DNA of 64,000 nt. Origin: Shinella sp. H4-D48. Its GTDB lineage: Bacteria; Pseudomonadota; Alphaproteobacteria; Rhizobiales; Rhizobiaceae. A model generated the notes under the pieces. The model saw nothing but the letters and a program-made list of their open reading frames with translations. It was not told where the DNA came from and did no database searches. Numbering within the stretch: the first letter of the stretch is position 1; every line of letters begins with the position of its first letter. Of this stretch, positions 52,737 through 62,233 are shown one piece after another. A program made the translations under genes and the position numbers. The DNA is taken from NCBI RefSeq assembly GCF_022637395.1, contig NZ_CP093338.1, positions 372,001-436,000 of the forward strand. Reading direction: 5' to 3'.

Positions 52737-53558
52737 ATGTCTATTGCAGCAGCTAAAATCGAGGCTGTGTCGCAGCCCGGTCTGCCTCCGATGGTCACGA
52801 TCGACGACGTCACGATGGCGTTCGGCTCGTTCGTTGCGGTCGAGAACGTCAATCTCACCGTTGGAAACGGCGAGTTTCTGTCGATCGTCGGGCCGACCGG
52901 GTGCGGCAAGTCGACCATTCTTAACGCGATCGCCGGGCTTTTGAAGCCCGCGAAGGGCGAGGTCTCCATCGACGGAGCGCCGGTCAAGAGCGTGCAGAAC
53001 AACATCGGCTATCTCTTCCAGCAGGACGCCCTCCTGCCTTGGAAGACGGCGTTCCAGAATGTCGAGCTCGGCCTGATGTTTCGCGGCGTGCCCGTCGAGG
53101 AGCGTCGCGTCAAGGTCATGGCCTGGCTGGAAAAGGTGGGCCTGAAGGGCTTCGAAGGCCGCTTCCCGCACCAGCTTTCGGGCGGCCAGCGCAAACGCGT
53201 CCAGATGGCGCAGGCGTTGATCACCGAGCCGAAGGTCATCCTCATGGACGAGCCGTTCTCGGCGCTCGACATCCATACGCGCCACCTGATGCAGAACGAA
53301 CTGCTGCGCCTTTGGCAGGAAGACCGCCGCGCCGTCGTCATGATCACCCATGACCTCGAGGAAGCCATTGCGCTGGGCGACCGCGTCGTCGTGCTGGCGG
53401 CAGGTCCGCGCAGCCGCGTCATCGAAAGCTTCGGCGTGGATCTCGAACGTCCGAGAAACGTCTCCGAAATCAAGCTCGACCCGAAGTTCATGACCCTTTA
53501 CCGCGACATCTGGGCGTCGCTCAGGGGCGAAGTGGAGAAGTCCTATGCAAGCCGTTAA
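52737..53558 (+). CDS. NMT1/TauB-type ABC transporter ATPase
   Basis: 273 residues. Walker A GPTGCGKST, signature LSGGQRKRVQMAQAL, Walker B VILMDEPFSALD and H-loop MITHDLEEA are all canonical. Energises uptake through the permease encoded immediately downstream, whose start overlaps this gene by 14 bases. Confidence 0.87.
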   Translation: MSIAAAKIEAVSQPGLPPMVTIDDVTMAFGSFVAVENVNLTVGNGEFLSIVGPTGCGKSTILNAIAGLLKPAKGEVSIDGAPVKSVQNNIGYLFQQDALLPWKTAFQNVELGLMFRGVPVEERRVKVMAWLEKVGLKGFEGRFPHQLSGGQRKRVQMAQALITEPKVILMDEPFSALDIHTRHLMQNELLRLWQEDRRAVVMITHDLEEAIALGDRVVVLAAGPRSRVIESFGVDLERPRNVSEIKLDPKFMTLYRDIWASLRGEVEKSYASR

Positions 53559-54345
53559 CGTTCGTCTCATCCAGGTCGCGCTTCTGACCGTGCTTCTGGG
53601 TGGTTGGCAGCTCGGTGTTACGACCGGCGTCATCGACCGCTTCTTCTTCCCGGCCCCGCTCGACATCGTCCAGCAGGTCATCACCTGGGTCATCGATCCC
53701 GGCTTCTACAAGCATGTCGGCATCACGCTGAGCGAAACCGTACTTGGCTACCTGATCGGCACCGGCCTCGGCGTCGCCGCAGGTGTCTGGCTCGGCCTGA
53801 GCCCCTTTACGGCCCGCATTCTCGATCCGTTCATCAAGGCCATCAACGCCATTCCGCGCGTCGTTCTTGCACCGATCTTCGTGCTCTGGCTTGGCCTCGG
53901 CCTATGGTCGAAGGTGGCACTGGCCGTAACGCTCGTGTTCTTCGTGACATTCTTCAACGCCATGCAGGGCGTGCGCGAAGTCAACCCGGTCGTGCTGTCC
54001 AACACCCGCATTCTCGGCGCTCGCCGCTCCGACCTGCTCCGCCACGTCTACTTCCCGGCGGCAGCCAGCTGGATCCTGTCGTCGCTGCGCACCTCCGTCG
54101 GCTTTGCGGTCGTCGGCGCGATCATCGGCGAATATCTCGGCGCGTCTGCTGGCCTCGGCTACCTGATCGCCCGTGCGGAAGGCAACTTCGATGCAGTCGG
54201 CGTCTTCGCCGGGATCATTATCCTCGCGGTGTTCGTCCTGATCATCGACCTGCTTCTCGATTGTCGCCGAAAAGCGCCTGATCACCTGGCGCCCCAAGGC
54301 CGGCGAAGAACGCCCGGCCTAAGCGGATCAACGAACGTCAGATAG
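53545..54345 (+). CDS. NMT1/TauC-type ABC transporter permease with C-terminal frameshift
   Basis: 266 residues, six hydrophobic segments, EAA loop near 155-175 (ILGARRSDLLRHVYFPAA). The last helix is normal to LIIDLLLD, after which the frame reads CRRKAPDHLAPQGRRRTPGL, unlike permeases. In the +1 frame the same DNA reads VAEKRLITWRPKAGEERPA followed by TAA at 54320-54322, the usual tail of this family. One extra base near 54253-54262 therefore shifts the end. The membrane core is intact, so it may still work; a sequencing error is possible. Confidence 0.8.
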   Translation: MQAVNVRLIQVALLTVLLGGWQLGVTTGVIDRFFFPAPLDIVQQVITWVIDPGFYKHVGITLSETVLGYLIGTGLGVAAGVWLGLSPFTARILDPFIKAINAIPRVVLAPIFVLWLGLGLWSKVALAVTLVFFVTFFNAMQGVREVNPVVLSNTRILGARRSDLLRHVYFPAAASWILSSLRTSVGFAVVGAIIGEYLGASAGLGYLIARAEGNFDAVGVFAGIIILAVFVLIIDLLLDCRRKAPDHLAPQGRRRTPGLSGSTNVR

Positions 54346-54348
54346 TCC

Positions 54349-54379
54349 ATGGGCGGCCTTGTGCCGCCCATTTTCTTTT
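54349..54379 (+). terminator. Rho-independent terminator of the NMT1-type operon
   Basis: ATGGGCGGC/GCCGCCCAT stem (54349-54371) with loop CTTGT, followed by TTTCTTTT. It lies just after the permease stop and about 50 bases before the convergent end of the TPR gene. Confidence 0.85.
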
Positions 54380-54428
54380 GGGAAGTGCAGGGAGGCATGG
54401 CTCGGCCAGCCCCCCGATTACAGTATGA

Positions 54429-56072
54429 TTAGGCCTTGCGGCAGAAGCAGGAGAAGCGGATCGCGACGTCGCTATTCTGCTCCAGCTTGTCAATCTTGCC
54501 GCGGATCGTCGTCGCTTCCTCGAAGCGTCCGAGCTTCTGTAAACACTCGTGGTAACCTTTCAGGCTCCAGATGTTGTCAGGATGCTGGCAGGCGCGCGGC
54601 AGAGAAGCATTCAGCCCGAGATCGGCCTCGTAGACAGCCAGCGACTTCTCGACATGGCCCTGCTCCAGCATCAGCGCTCCGAGCGCATGACGGGCCGGCT
54701 GCATCCAGCCCCAGGGCTCGTCGTAGGGAAGCGCATCGTCAAGCGCGACCGCGTTTCGCAGATGCTCGAATGCTTCGGGATAAGCGCGCTCACGATAGGC
54801 TATCTCACCCAGCATCATTTCTCGCGCGACCGCCAGAATGTCGATGCACCGGTTGTTGAAGAGATAACGGCTTTCCTGAACGCGCGCGAGCGCAGCATCA
54901 AACTCGCCGGCGCAGGCCTTTGCCTCCACGACATTGCCCAGCACGCCATGGGCAACCGCCTTGGCATACCAGATCATCGCCGTGGTGACGCTGAACAGTG
55001 TTTGATCCGAGGGGAGTTCTTGTGCGATGATTTCCTTCCACCGTCCGAACCGGACCAGCACGTGCTGCTTGACGGACACGAAGCTTTCGAGCCAGTCGGC
55101 CATCGGCGGGGATTCGACGCGCAGCAGTTCCTCCGGCAAGGTCGCCAGCATTTCGTCCGCGGTGGTGATGGCCGTTTGATACTGGCCCGCGAACATCGCG
55201 CCGTAAATCTTGAAGTGGAAATTGTGGCACCGATAGAGAGAGTAGAAATTGATCGGGCCGCGCAGCTCGAGATACTTCTTATCTGCCTCGATCGCCTTCG
55301 AATTGGCATCGATGGCTGCCACGTAGTCGCCGACGAGCACATCGATATGGCTCGGCATATGGTTGAGATGGCCAGCGTCCGGGACGAGATTGCGCAACGC
55401 GTTCGCCGCGGCGAGTGCCCGCTCGGGATGCGGCGACATCTCCATCGCGTGGATGTACATATGAAGCGTGCCTGGATGGGACATGCCCCCGTTGGCAAGA
55501 GCCTTTTCCAGAACGTCGAGGACTTCCTGCGTATCCGCACCTTCGGCGATGGTGCCCTTGTTGATGTCCCACAACTGCCACGGAGTGCGGTTCATCATCG
55601 CTTCGGCAAAAAGGGCAGCGATTTCGAGATTGCCCGGCAGCTGCTCATAGGCCTTGCGCATCGCGTTGGCGAAGTCGTTGTTCCATTGATCGAGGTCGCC
55701 GCCGGGAGAGCCCGACTGATATCGGGTCGGAAGCGCTTCGATCAGCAGCCTCTCGACGAGCGTCGTTCCCTCCCTTAGCGCCATCGCCTTCTGGGTCATT
55801 GCAAAGGCTTCATCAATGGACTTTGCCGCGTCAACCGGATCGAAGGCGGCCCATGGCTTGTTGTAGTTGCAGCCGAGAACGAAAGCCTTGCCCCAATAGG
55901 CAATCGCGCAACCCGGATCGGCCGCGATCGCACGGTTGAAGCATTCATATGCCTCCTGATGATTGAAGGCGTAGCAGAGCATCAGGCCGCGATTAAACCA
56001 AAGCTCAGCATCTGCCGAAGATGTCGTTACGGTGACGGTGTAACTGCCGAGATCGAAATAATCCGATGTCAT
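54429..56072 (-). CDS. TPR-repeat protein of unknown function (TTC38-like)
   Basis: 547 residues, all helical, with repeat-like units containing LWFNRGLMLCYAFNHQEAYE, a 34-residue-type helix pair near 25-70 and others toward the C-terminus (EQGHVEKSLAVYEADLGL). It resembles the long TPR proteins related to eukaryotic TTC38. No signal or membrane segment. The ATG at 56072 has GGAG 6 bases before it and is preferred to an in-frame ATG four codons earlier. It follows the semialdehyde dehydrogenase gene by 80 bases and may be the last gene of that operon. Confidence 0.7.
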   Translation of the reverse strand: MTSDYFDLGSYTVTVTTSSADAELWFNRGLMLCYAFNHQEAYECFNRAIAADPGCAIAYWGKAFVLGCNYNKPWAAFDPVDAAKSIDEAFAMTQKAMALREGTTLVERLLIEALPTRYQSGSPGGDLDQWNNDFANAMRKAYEQLPGNLEIAALFAEAMMNRTPWQLWDINKGTIAEGADTQEVLDVLEKALANGGMSHPGTLHMYIHAMEMSPHPERALAAANALRNLVPDAGHLNHMPSHIDVLVGDYVAAIDANSKAIEADKKYLELRGPINFYSLYRCHNFHFKIYGAMFAGQYQTAITTADEMLATLPEELLRVESPPMADWLESFVSVKQHVLVRFGRWKEIIAQELPSDQTLFSVTTAMIWYAKAVAHGVLGNVVEAKACAGEFDAALARVQESRYLFNNRCIDILAVAREMMLGEIAYRERAYPEAFEHLRNAVALDDALPYDEPWGWMQPARHALGALMLEQGHVEKSLAVYEADLGLNASLPRACQHPDNIWSLKGYHECLQKLGRFEEATTIRGKIDKLEQNSDVAIRFSCFCRKA

Positions 56073-56152
56073 GTCATTCTCCATTCCAATGAACTGTCTG
56101 CTCCCGTCCGCGACACCATGACGGCATCGAGCATGCGGCTTTCCGGCCGCGA

Positions 56153-57661
56153 TCAGCCTTTTGTGTCACTGCCTGCGTGGAAATTGAAGACCGCGCCCTC
56201 CTTGATGCCGCTCGGCCAGCGCGTCGTCATCGTTTTCAGACGGGTGTTGAAGCGCACGCCTTCCATTCCGTGAATATGGTGATCGCCAAACAGCGAGCGT
56301 TTCCAGCCACCAAAGGAATGGTAGGCGACAGGCACGGGGATCGGCACATTGACGCCGACCATGCCGATGCGCACACGGGTGAAGAAATCGCGCGCCGTAT
56401 CGCCGTCACGGGTGAAGATCGACGTGCCGTTTCCGTATTCGTGGGCGTTTATGAGGCCGACGGCCTCGTCATAGGATTGTGCGCGCAGAACCGACAGAAC
56501 GGGTCCGAAAATCTCGTCCTTATAGATCGACATGTCCGAGGTGACGTTGTCGAACAGGCAGCCTCCGAGGAAGAAACCCTCCTCATAGCCCTGCAACTTC
56601 ACCCGACGACCGTCCACGACGAGCTTGGCACCGGCACTTTCGCCTTCGGCGATGTAATTGAGTATCCGGTCCAGACTCTGGCGCGAGATGACAGGCCCCA
56701 TGTCGGACGCGGGATCATCGAAGGGCGCAACCTTCAGAGCCTCGACCCGCGGGGCTAGGACTTCGATCAACCTGTCCGCCGTCTCGTCACCCACCGGCAC
56801 TGCAACGGAGATTGCCATGCAGCGCTCACCGGCCGAACCATAGGCCGAACCGATCAACGCATCGACGACCTTTTCCATATCTGCATCGGGCATAACGACG
56901 AGATGGTTCTTTGCGCCACAAAGCGCCTGGACGCGTTTACCGTTGGCGGTACCCCGGCTATAAATATACTGCCCGATAGCGGTCGATCCGACGAAGCTGA
57001 CCGCATCGATATCCGCATGATCAAGAATTGCATCAACAGCCTCCTTGTCACCGTTGACGACGTTGAACACGCCGGCCGGCAGGCCCGCCTCATGCAGCAG
57101 CTCGGCGATCCGCATCACCACGGACGGCGCCTTTTCCGAAGGCTTCAGGATGAAGGCGTTGCCGCAGGCAAGCGACACCGGATACATCCACAATGGGACC
57201 ATGGCCGGGAAATTGAACGGCGTGATGCCGGCGACGACACCGAGCGGCTGGCGAATGGAGAAGCTGTCGACCTGGGATGCGACCTGCTCTGAATACTCGC
57301 CCTTCAGAAGATGCGGAATACCGCAAACGAACTCGACGACCTCGATGCCACGGGCGATCTCGCCCTTGGCATCCGCCAGCGTCTTGCCGTGCTCGCGCGA
57401 CAGCAAAGGAGCCAATTCGTCGATGTGGCGCAACAGGAGATCGCGGAATGCAAACATCACCGTAGCGCGCTTCGCCGGCGGCTGCGCGCCCCAACGGACC
57501 TGTGCAGCCTTGGCAATGGCAATCACATCCGCAACGTCTGCTGCACTGGCGAGAGCCACCTTCGACATCGCCGTGCCGAGGGCAGGGTTGAAGACATCGG
57601 CGCTACGGTCGGAATTGCCGGCCCAGATCTTGCCATCGACGAAATGCTGTACTGTGTACAT
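56153..57661 (-). CDS. mmsA: CoA-acylating methylmalonate-semialdehyde dehydrogenase
   Basis: 502 residues, aldehyde dehydrogenase superfamily. The nucleophilic Cys is in YGSAGERCMAISVAVPVG near 285, and the N-terminal VQHFVDGKIWAGNSDRSADV is typical of MmsA/IolA. It converts (methyl)malonate semialdehyde plus CoA and NAD to propionyl-CoA or acetyl-CoA and CO2. The start has AAGGA upstream. It is clustered with a TTT transporter and an MmgE/PrpD protein rather than with valine or inositol genes, so it may finish a different carboxylate pathway. Confidence 0.87.
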   Translation of the reverse strand: MYTVQHFVDGKIWAGNSDRSADVFNPALGTAMSKVALASAADVADVIAIAKAAQVRWGAQPPAKRATVMFAFRDLLLRHIDELAPLLSREHGKTLADAKGEIARGIEVVEFVCGIPHLLKGEYSEQVASQVDSFSIRQPLGVVAGITPFNFPAMVPLWMYPVSLACGNAFILKPSEKAPSVVMRIAELLHEAGLPAGVFNVVNGDKEAVDAILDHADIDAVSFVGSTAIGQYIYSRGTANGKRVQALCGAKNHLVVMPDADMEKVVDALIGSAYGSAGERCMAISVAVPVGDETADRLIEVLAPRVEALKVAPFDDPASDMGPVISRQSLDRILNYIAEGESAGAKLVVDGRRVKLQGYEEGFFLGGCLFDNVTSDMSIYKDEIFGPVLSVLRAQSYDEAVGLINAHEYGNGTSIFTRDGDTARDFFTRVRIGMVGVNVPIPVPVAYHSFGGWKRSLFGDHHIHGMEGVRFNTRLKTMTTRWPSGIKEGAVFNFHAGSDTKG

Positions 57662-57738
57662 GTGGGATTCCTTGTTTGGATTTCGGCTCGGCGCGCAGCG
57701 TCGGCGCGCCTAAGCCAGGAACGGAATGATGGAAAGCC

Positions 57739-59235
57739 TCAGGAGAGCGCCACGAGCTTCCTATTGCGCATGCGCGCCATGATCTTCCAAACCGACAGGA
57801 ACAGGATGATCGCGTATACGACCATGGCGAGCTTGCTGGAGATGAAGGCGGCGGGATCACCACCCGACAGGACGAGTGTGCGGCGGAAATGCTCTTCGAG
57901 CAGTGGGCCGAGTACATATCCGAGGAGCAATGGCCCGAGCGGGAAGCCCGCCCTGCGCGCCCAGATACCGAAGAGACCGGACAGGACGACCAGGCCGACA
58001 TCGACGACATTCAACCGGATCGAATAGGTTCCGATGCTGATAAACATCATGATCATGGGATACATGTAGCTGGTGGGAATACGCAGCAGCCGGACCCAGA
58101 CACCGATCAGCGGGATATTGAGGATGACAAGGATGAGATTGCCGACCCAGAAGCTCATGATCAGCCCCCACACGACCTGCGGGTGATCAAGGATAAGGCG
58201 AGGACCGGGCGCAATGCCGTGTACGATGAGCAGGCTGAGGATCAGCGCCATCGACGCCGAACCGGGAACGCCCAGCATCAGGGTTGGGATGAACGACGTG
58301 ATGCTCGCGCTGTTTGCAGCAGCTTCAGGCGCCGTCAGCCCCTCGACGGCCCCCTTGCCGAAGCGGGACTTGTCCTTGGCGACACCGCGCTCGAGACCGT
58401 AGGCGATGAATGTGGAGACGGTTGCGCCGGTCCCCGGCAGCGCGCCGAAGAAGGCGCCGACACCGGTGCCGCGCAATATCGGACTGACGATCCGACGCAG
58501 GTCGTCGCGGGTCGGCAACATCGACCGCATCGTCACCGAGTTCACCGGAAGCATCTTGCTGTTGTAACTCATGATGAGTTCGGCCACCCCGAACACGCCC
58601 ATTGCGACAACGACCAGGCTTATGCCGTCCTTGAGTGTCAACAGACCGAAGGTGAAGCGGTCAGCACCGGAATCGACATCGACACCGACGAGGCCAAGCA
58701 CGATGCCGAACGCCGCCATACCCAGGCTCTTGCTCGCTGCGCTGTCGGACATCGCCGTCGTTGCAAACAGACCCAAGGTCATCAGGGCGAAATATTCAGG
58801 TGAGCCGAAAGCCAGCGCGACCTTCGAGATGGCGGGCGAGAAGATGATGGTGATCACGATGCCGATTGCAGCACCGCCGAAGGCTGCAAGCGTGGTCAAC
58901 AGGAGAGCAACGCCGGCCCTCCCCTGACGAGCCATCGGATAGCCGTCAAGGCAGATCACCGCCGCATCCGTCTCGCCCGGCACGTTCATCAGGATAGCGG
59001 TTATCTTCCCGCCGTAACTGGTCCCGTAATAGATGCCCGCGATCATGATCAACGCGAAACCGGGCTCGATGTGATAGGTCACCGGAAAGAGGATGGAGAT
59101 CGCCGCCAATGCGCCAAGCCCCGGCAGAACGCCCACGATCATGCCCATGACCACACCGAAGGCGCAGTAAAGCAGTCCTTGCCAGGACAGAGCCACGGAG
59201 AGCCCGAGAACAACGTTGCTGAGTATGTCGTTCAT
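57739..59235 (-). CDS. tctA: Tripartite tricarboxylate transporter large permease TctA
   Basis: 498 residues, about 12 hydrophobic segments. Family motifs: GMIVGVLPGLGALAAISILF near 25, YYGTSYGGKITAILMNVPGE near 70 and GALPGTGATVSTFIAYGLE near 265. The ATG at 59235 has GGGAG 7 bases upstream and begins 2 bases past tctB; an earlier in-frame start would overlap tctB. It moves a carboxylate captured by TctC using an ion gradient. Confidence 0.88.
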   Translation of the reverse strand: MNDILSNVVLGLSVALSWQGLLYCAFGVVMGMIVGVLPGLGALAAISILFPVTYHIEPGFALIMIAGIYYGTSYGGKITAILMNVPGETDAAVICLDGYPMARQGRAGVALLLTTLAAFGGAAIGIVITIIFSPAISKVALAFGSPEYFALMTLGLFATTAMSDSAASKSLGMAAFGIVLGLVGVDVDSGADRFTFGLLTLKDGISLVVVAMGVFGVAELIMSYNSKMLPVNSVTMRSMLPTRDDLRRIVSPILRGTGVGAFFGALPGTGATVSTFIAYGLERGVAKDKSRFGKGAVEGLTAPEAAANSASITSFIPTLMLGVPGSASMALILSLLIVHGIAPGPRLILDHPQVVWGLIMSFWVGNLILVILNIPLIGVWVRLLRIPTSYMYPMIMMFISIGTYSIRLNVVDVGLVVLSGLFGIWARRAGFPLGPLLLGYVLGPLLEEHFRRTLVLSGGDPAAFISSKLAMVVYAIILFLSVWKIMARMRNRKLVALS

Positions 59236-59237
59236 GC

Positions 59238-59738
59238 TTATCTCCCGAATGGCCACTTTACGATCGGCACAGGCACCGACAGAAGCACGGCAAACATGAG
59301 GGTTGCCGCCGCGGCGGCACCAGCCGCCAGCAGCAGGCGTGCCGTCCAGGAAAGCTTGTTTCCGATGGATGCCGTTATGAATATCTGCGCAAAAATCGCC
59401 GGCGCGAGACCGAAGTTCTCCACGAACAAGGCGAACACACCCAATGCGAGGATGACGAACAGGGCAACCTTGAGATCGAACCGCTCCTGTTCTTCTTCAT
59501 CGGGCTGAACCACGCGGGCAGGCAGCTCCCCTGCACGGCTTTTCCACGCGATCGTCAGTGTCGAGACAACCCCGGTCGCTGTCATGAACAGTCCGAGCAC
59601 GAGAGGAAACGCGCCGGGCCCCGGGCGCGAGATGGAGCCCATGCGCAGCGTCATATAGGCGTATGTCACGACCGCGAGGCCGACTCCCAGGATAAGAACG
59701 CTGGGCCAATATCGAGAACCAAAACCTGCCTCTTCCAT
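59238..59738 (-). CDS. tctB: Tripartite tricarboxylate transporter small permease TctB
   Basis: 166 residues with four hydrophobic segments, and the family start YWPSVLILGVGLAVV and RPGPGAFPLVLGLFM. It partners TctA, encoded two bases downstream. It begins 28 bases after the MmgE/PrpD stop. Confidence 0.84.
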   Translation of the reverse strand: MEEAGFGSRYWPSVLILGVGLAVVTYAYMTLRMGSISRPGPGAFPLVLGLFMTATGVVSTLTIAWKSRAGELPARVVQPDEEEQERFDLKVALFVILALGVFALFVENFGLAPAIFAQIFITASIGNKLSWTARLLLAAGAAAAATLMFAVLLSVPVPIVKWPFGR

Positions 59739-59766
59739 CGAATCCTTCTCCTGAGAGGGGTTGCGA

Positions 59767-61116
59767 TCAATGTGCGATAAAATCCCTGAGCTTGTTCAGG
59801 TCGCCTTCACGTTCTCCGAAGCCCTTCAGCAGATCGAAGAAGGCCTCGGTCTTCGCGGCACCCAGGACGGGAGAGACGAGCTCGGTGAATTTGCTGTGAT
59901 GGTCGTCCCATGTGAAGGGGCGACGCGGGTCACCGAACGGGATTTCCGATACGGTCTCGATCTTTTCACCGTTTTCCAGATAGACCTCGAGCCTCGTCTC
60001 ATCCTCCGGTTGATCCGGCTCCACGATGGTTTCAATCTTCTGAAGAAGGTTCAGGATTTCCGGATCCTTGGTGATCTCGTCCTTGAAATCGAACGGGCCA
60101 AGATTGCGGCCGACCAGGGCCATGGCGATGCAGAACGCAATACTGAAGCGGCATTCCAGACCGGTCTTTGGATTGGTCTTGCCGGCGGTAACCAGCGCCG
60201 TTCGGTCGAGATAGACGACGATACGTTCAATGGGGCGACCGTCGATCAGCGGGCGGGCCGCAAAGGCGGTCTCGGCCGGCGTATGCGTCGCGCGGCAGCT
60301 TGCATAGCGCTTGTAGCCGGTTTCAAGCAGCTCCCACCGTTCGATGAAATCGAGTTCAGGGATGACGAAAGTGTCGTCTCGCAGGAATGCGCTGAGCCAA
60401 CCGTTCTTTTTCTCATAGAGCTGATGACCGCCGATGAAACCTTCCTTGGCCAGCTCCGCCGACAGGATACCGTCCATCGCAGCCTTGCCGGCATGGAACG
60501 GCTTGCCATGTGTTCCGAACGAACCCAGCAAGCCGCTTGCGGTCGTGGCCACACAACCGAATGCATTGTCGATCTGACGTGCATCGAGGGCGAGGATCGA
60601 ACTGGCAGCAGCTACCGCGCCCATGCGCCCGACCATCGATGTCGGATGAAAGCCTCTGACCTGCAAGGTGCGGCCGACACCGAAGGTGCCGCCACCGCCC
60701 AGCCGCGCCATGACTTCGTAGCCCGTGACGAAGGCAGCGATCGCCTGCGCTTCGGTGCTGTCATACTGCTGCGCCATGGCAAGAGCGGTCGACCAGCACG
60801 GCCCGGACGGATGACCGCACCCCTGGCTGTGCGTATCGTCGAGATCCATCGCGTGCGCCATGGTGCCATTGGCCAGCGCCGCCATCATCGGCTGCGTGCT
60901 TCCGCCAAGGATGATCTGTGCCTTGCCGGGCATGTTCCAGTGGGCAGCGAGCTTTCGGGGTGAGGATGCGGCGGCATCGTTCACTGCCGCGATCGCGACA
61001 CCCAGATAGTCGACCAGAGCTTGTCTGGCAGCCTCCACGACCTCGTTTGGCAATGCGCTGAAGCTATTCTCAGAGACAAACTTGCTCAGCTGAGCGCCAC
61101 GCAGGAACTCGGACAT
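59767..61116 (-). CDS. MmgE/PrpD-family dehydratase or isomerase
   Basis: 449 residues, the two-domain helical fold of 2-methylcitrate dehydratase (PrpD), cis-aconitate decarboxylase and iminodisuccinate epimerase. It has VDYLGVAIAAVNDAA near 33, the family DLDDTHSQGCGHPSG near 95 and the lid-domain ASCRATHTPAETAF near 275. It would dehydrate or isomerise the carboxylate brought in by the TctABC transporter around it. Divergent from 2-methylcitrate operons (no PrpB or PrpC here), so the substrate is probably different. Confidence 0.8.
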   Translation of the reverse strand: MSEFLRGAQLSKFVSENSFSALPNEVVEAARQALVDYLGVAIAAVNDAAASSPRKLAAHWNMPGKAQIILGGSTQPMMAALANGTMAHAMDLDDTHSQGCGHPSGPCWSTALAMAQQYDSTEAQAIAAFVTGYEVMARLGGGGTFGVGRTLQVRGFHPTSMVGRMGAVAAASSILALDARQIDNAFGCVATTASGLLGSFGTHGKPFHAGKAAMDGILSAELAKEGFIGGHQLYEKKNGWLSAFLRDDTFVIPELDFIERWELLETGYKRYASCRATHTPAETAFAARPLIDGRPIERIVVYLDRTALVTAGKTNPKTGLECRFSIAFCIAMALVGRNLGPFDFKDEITKDPEILNLLQKIETIVEPDQPEDETRLEVYLENGEKIETVSEIPFGDPRRPFTWDDHHSKFTELVSPVLGAAKTEAFFDLLKGFGEREGDLNKLRDFIAH

Positions 61117-61182
61117 TCTATTCTCCAGTTTTTGTAAGATTGCGGGCCGATCGTGATATGTGCCCGATGCGAATTTGGCATT

Positions 61183-61203
61183 GGCCGGCCCTGATGGCCG
61201 GCC
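61183..61203 (-). promoter_or_regulatory. Intercistronic hairpin after tctC
   Basis: GGCCGGCC-CTGAT-GGCCGGCC, an 8-bp stem with a 5-base loop, 16 bases past the tctC stop and before the MmgE/PrpD gene. No U-tract on the minus strand; another binding-protein-linked hairpin. Confidence 0.6.
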
Positions 61204-61219
61204 GTTACAGTCAGGAAGA

Positions 61220-62191
61220 CTATTCCTGGATCATCTTAGCGGCAGCCTGATACTGAACATACTGCGTTTTCAGGAGCGCCTTGAACTTTTCAGGACCTGC
61301 GGCATCGACCTGGAAGGAGGTTTCCGTCTGCAGTTTCTTGGCGACCGTCTCCGAATGAAGCGCCTTTGCGATAGCGTTGTTCAGGATTGCGACGACGTTG
61401 GCGGGCACGCCTTTCGGCGCCACGACGCCATAACTCTGGATGATGTCGTAGCCCGGCAATGTCTCTGCAACCGTCGGGACGTCAGGAAGCGAGGGATGCC
61501 GCTCCTTCGACGTTACGGCGAGATAGAAGGCCTCGCCGCCGTCGATGTACTGTTTCACCTCATAGGGGAAGGCCAGGAAAAGCGGCACACGGCCGGACAG
61601 GAAGTCTGCGAACATTTCGCCACCGCCCTTGTAGGCCACTTTGATCATGCTGATGTCGGCTGCCGCGGAAAGCTCTGCAAACACAACGGCCTGTAGCGTT
61701 GCCTGGCCGGAAACCGGATAAGGAATCGTGCCGGGCGCTTCCTTCGCCTTTGCGATGAGCTCGGGAAGTGTCTTCACCCCAAGCGAATTCCATGCCGTCA
61801 GGAAGTAAGGCGTCGAAGCCAGGTTGATGACGGGCTCGAAATCGGTCTCGAAATCATAGCCCACGTCGGCGCCGATCACCGCCTGCGCTACGAGCATGGA
61901 GCTGCTCATGCTCATGACCGTGCAACCATCCGCCGAGGCCGCTTTGAGAGCCTGCGCAGCGATGGCGCCGCTTGCGCCGGTCCGGTTCTCGACCGTGATG
62001 GTCAGGCCGGGATGCTCCTTCTGCAACTCGTCCACGACCACGCGTGCCATCCAGTCGACGCCACCGCCGGCCGAGAAGGGCACGATCCATTGCATGGACT
62101 TGCACGGGAAGTCCTCGGCCTGTGCCGGGCTCGCGAACGATGCCAGGCAAAGAGTGCCGACCAATGCCGAAATATACGTTTTCAGTGCCAT
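61220..62191 (-). CDS. tctC: Tripartite tricarboxylate transporter binding protein TctC (Bug family)
   Basis: 323 residues with a signal peptide (about 1-25, cleavage near AQA/EDFP). Family marks: WIVPFSAGGGVDWMARVV near 35, the EVxNRxGASGAIAAQ-type segment ENRTGASGAIAAQAL and APKGVPANVVAILNNAIAKA near 255. It captures a di- or tricarboxylate. Bug proteins show little substrate signature, so the ligand is open. It lies between the CapA-like gene and the MmgE/PrpD gene. Confidence 0.88.
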   Translation of the reverse strand: MALKTYISALVGTLCLASFASPAQAEDFPCKSMQWIVPFSAGGGVDWMARVVVDELQKEHPGLTITVENRTGASGAIAAQALKAASADGCTVMSMSSSMLVAQAVIGADVGYDFETDFEPVINLASTPYFLTAWNSLGVKTLPELIAKAKEAPGTIPYPVSGQATLQAVVFAELSAAADISMIKVAYKGGGEMFADFLSGRVPLFLAFPYEVKQYIDGGEAFYLAVTSKERHPSLPDVPTVAETLPGYDIIQSYGVVAPKGVPANVVAILNNAIAKALHSETVAKKLQTETSFQVDAAGPEKFKALLKTQYVQYQAAAKMIQE

Positions 62192-62233
62192 TTTCCCGAC
62201 CCCTCGGAGGTTGTTAATATGCGTTGTTGATTT

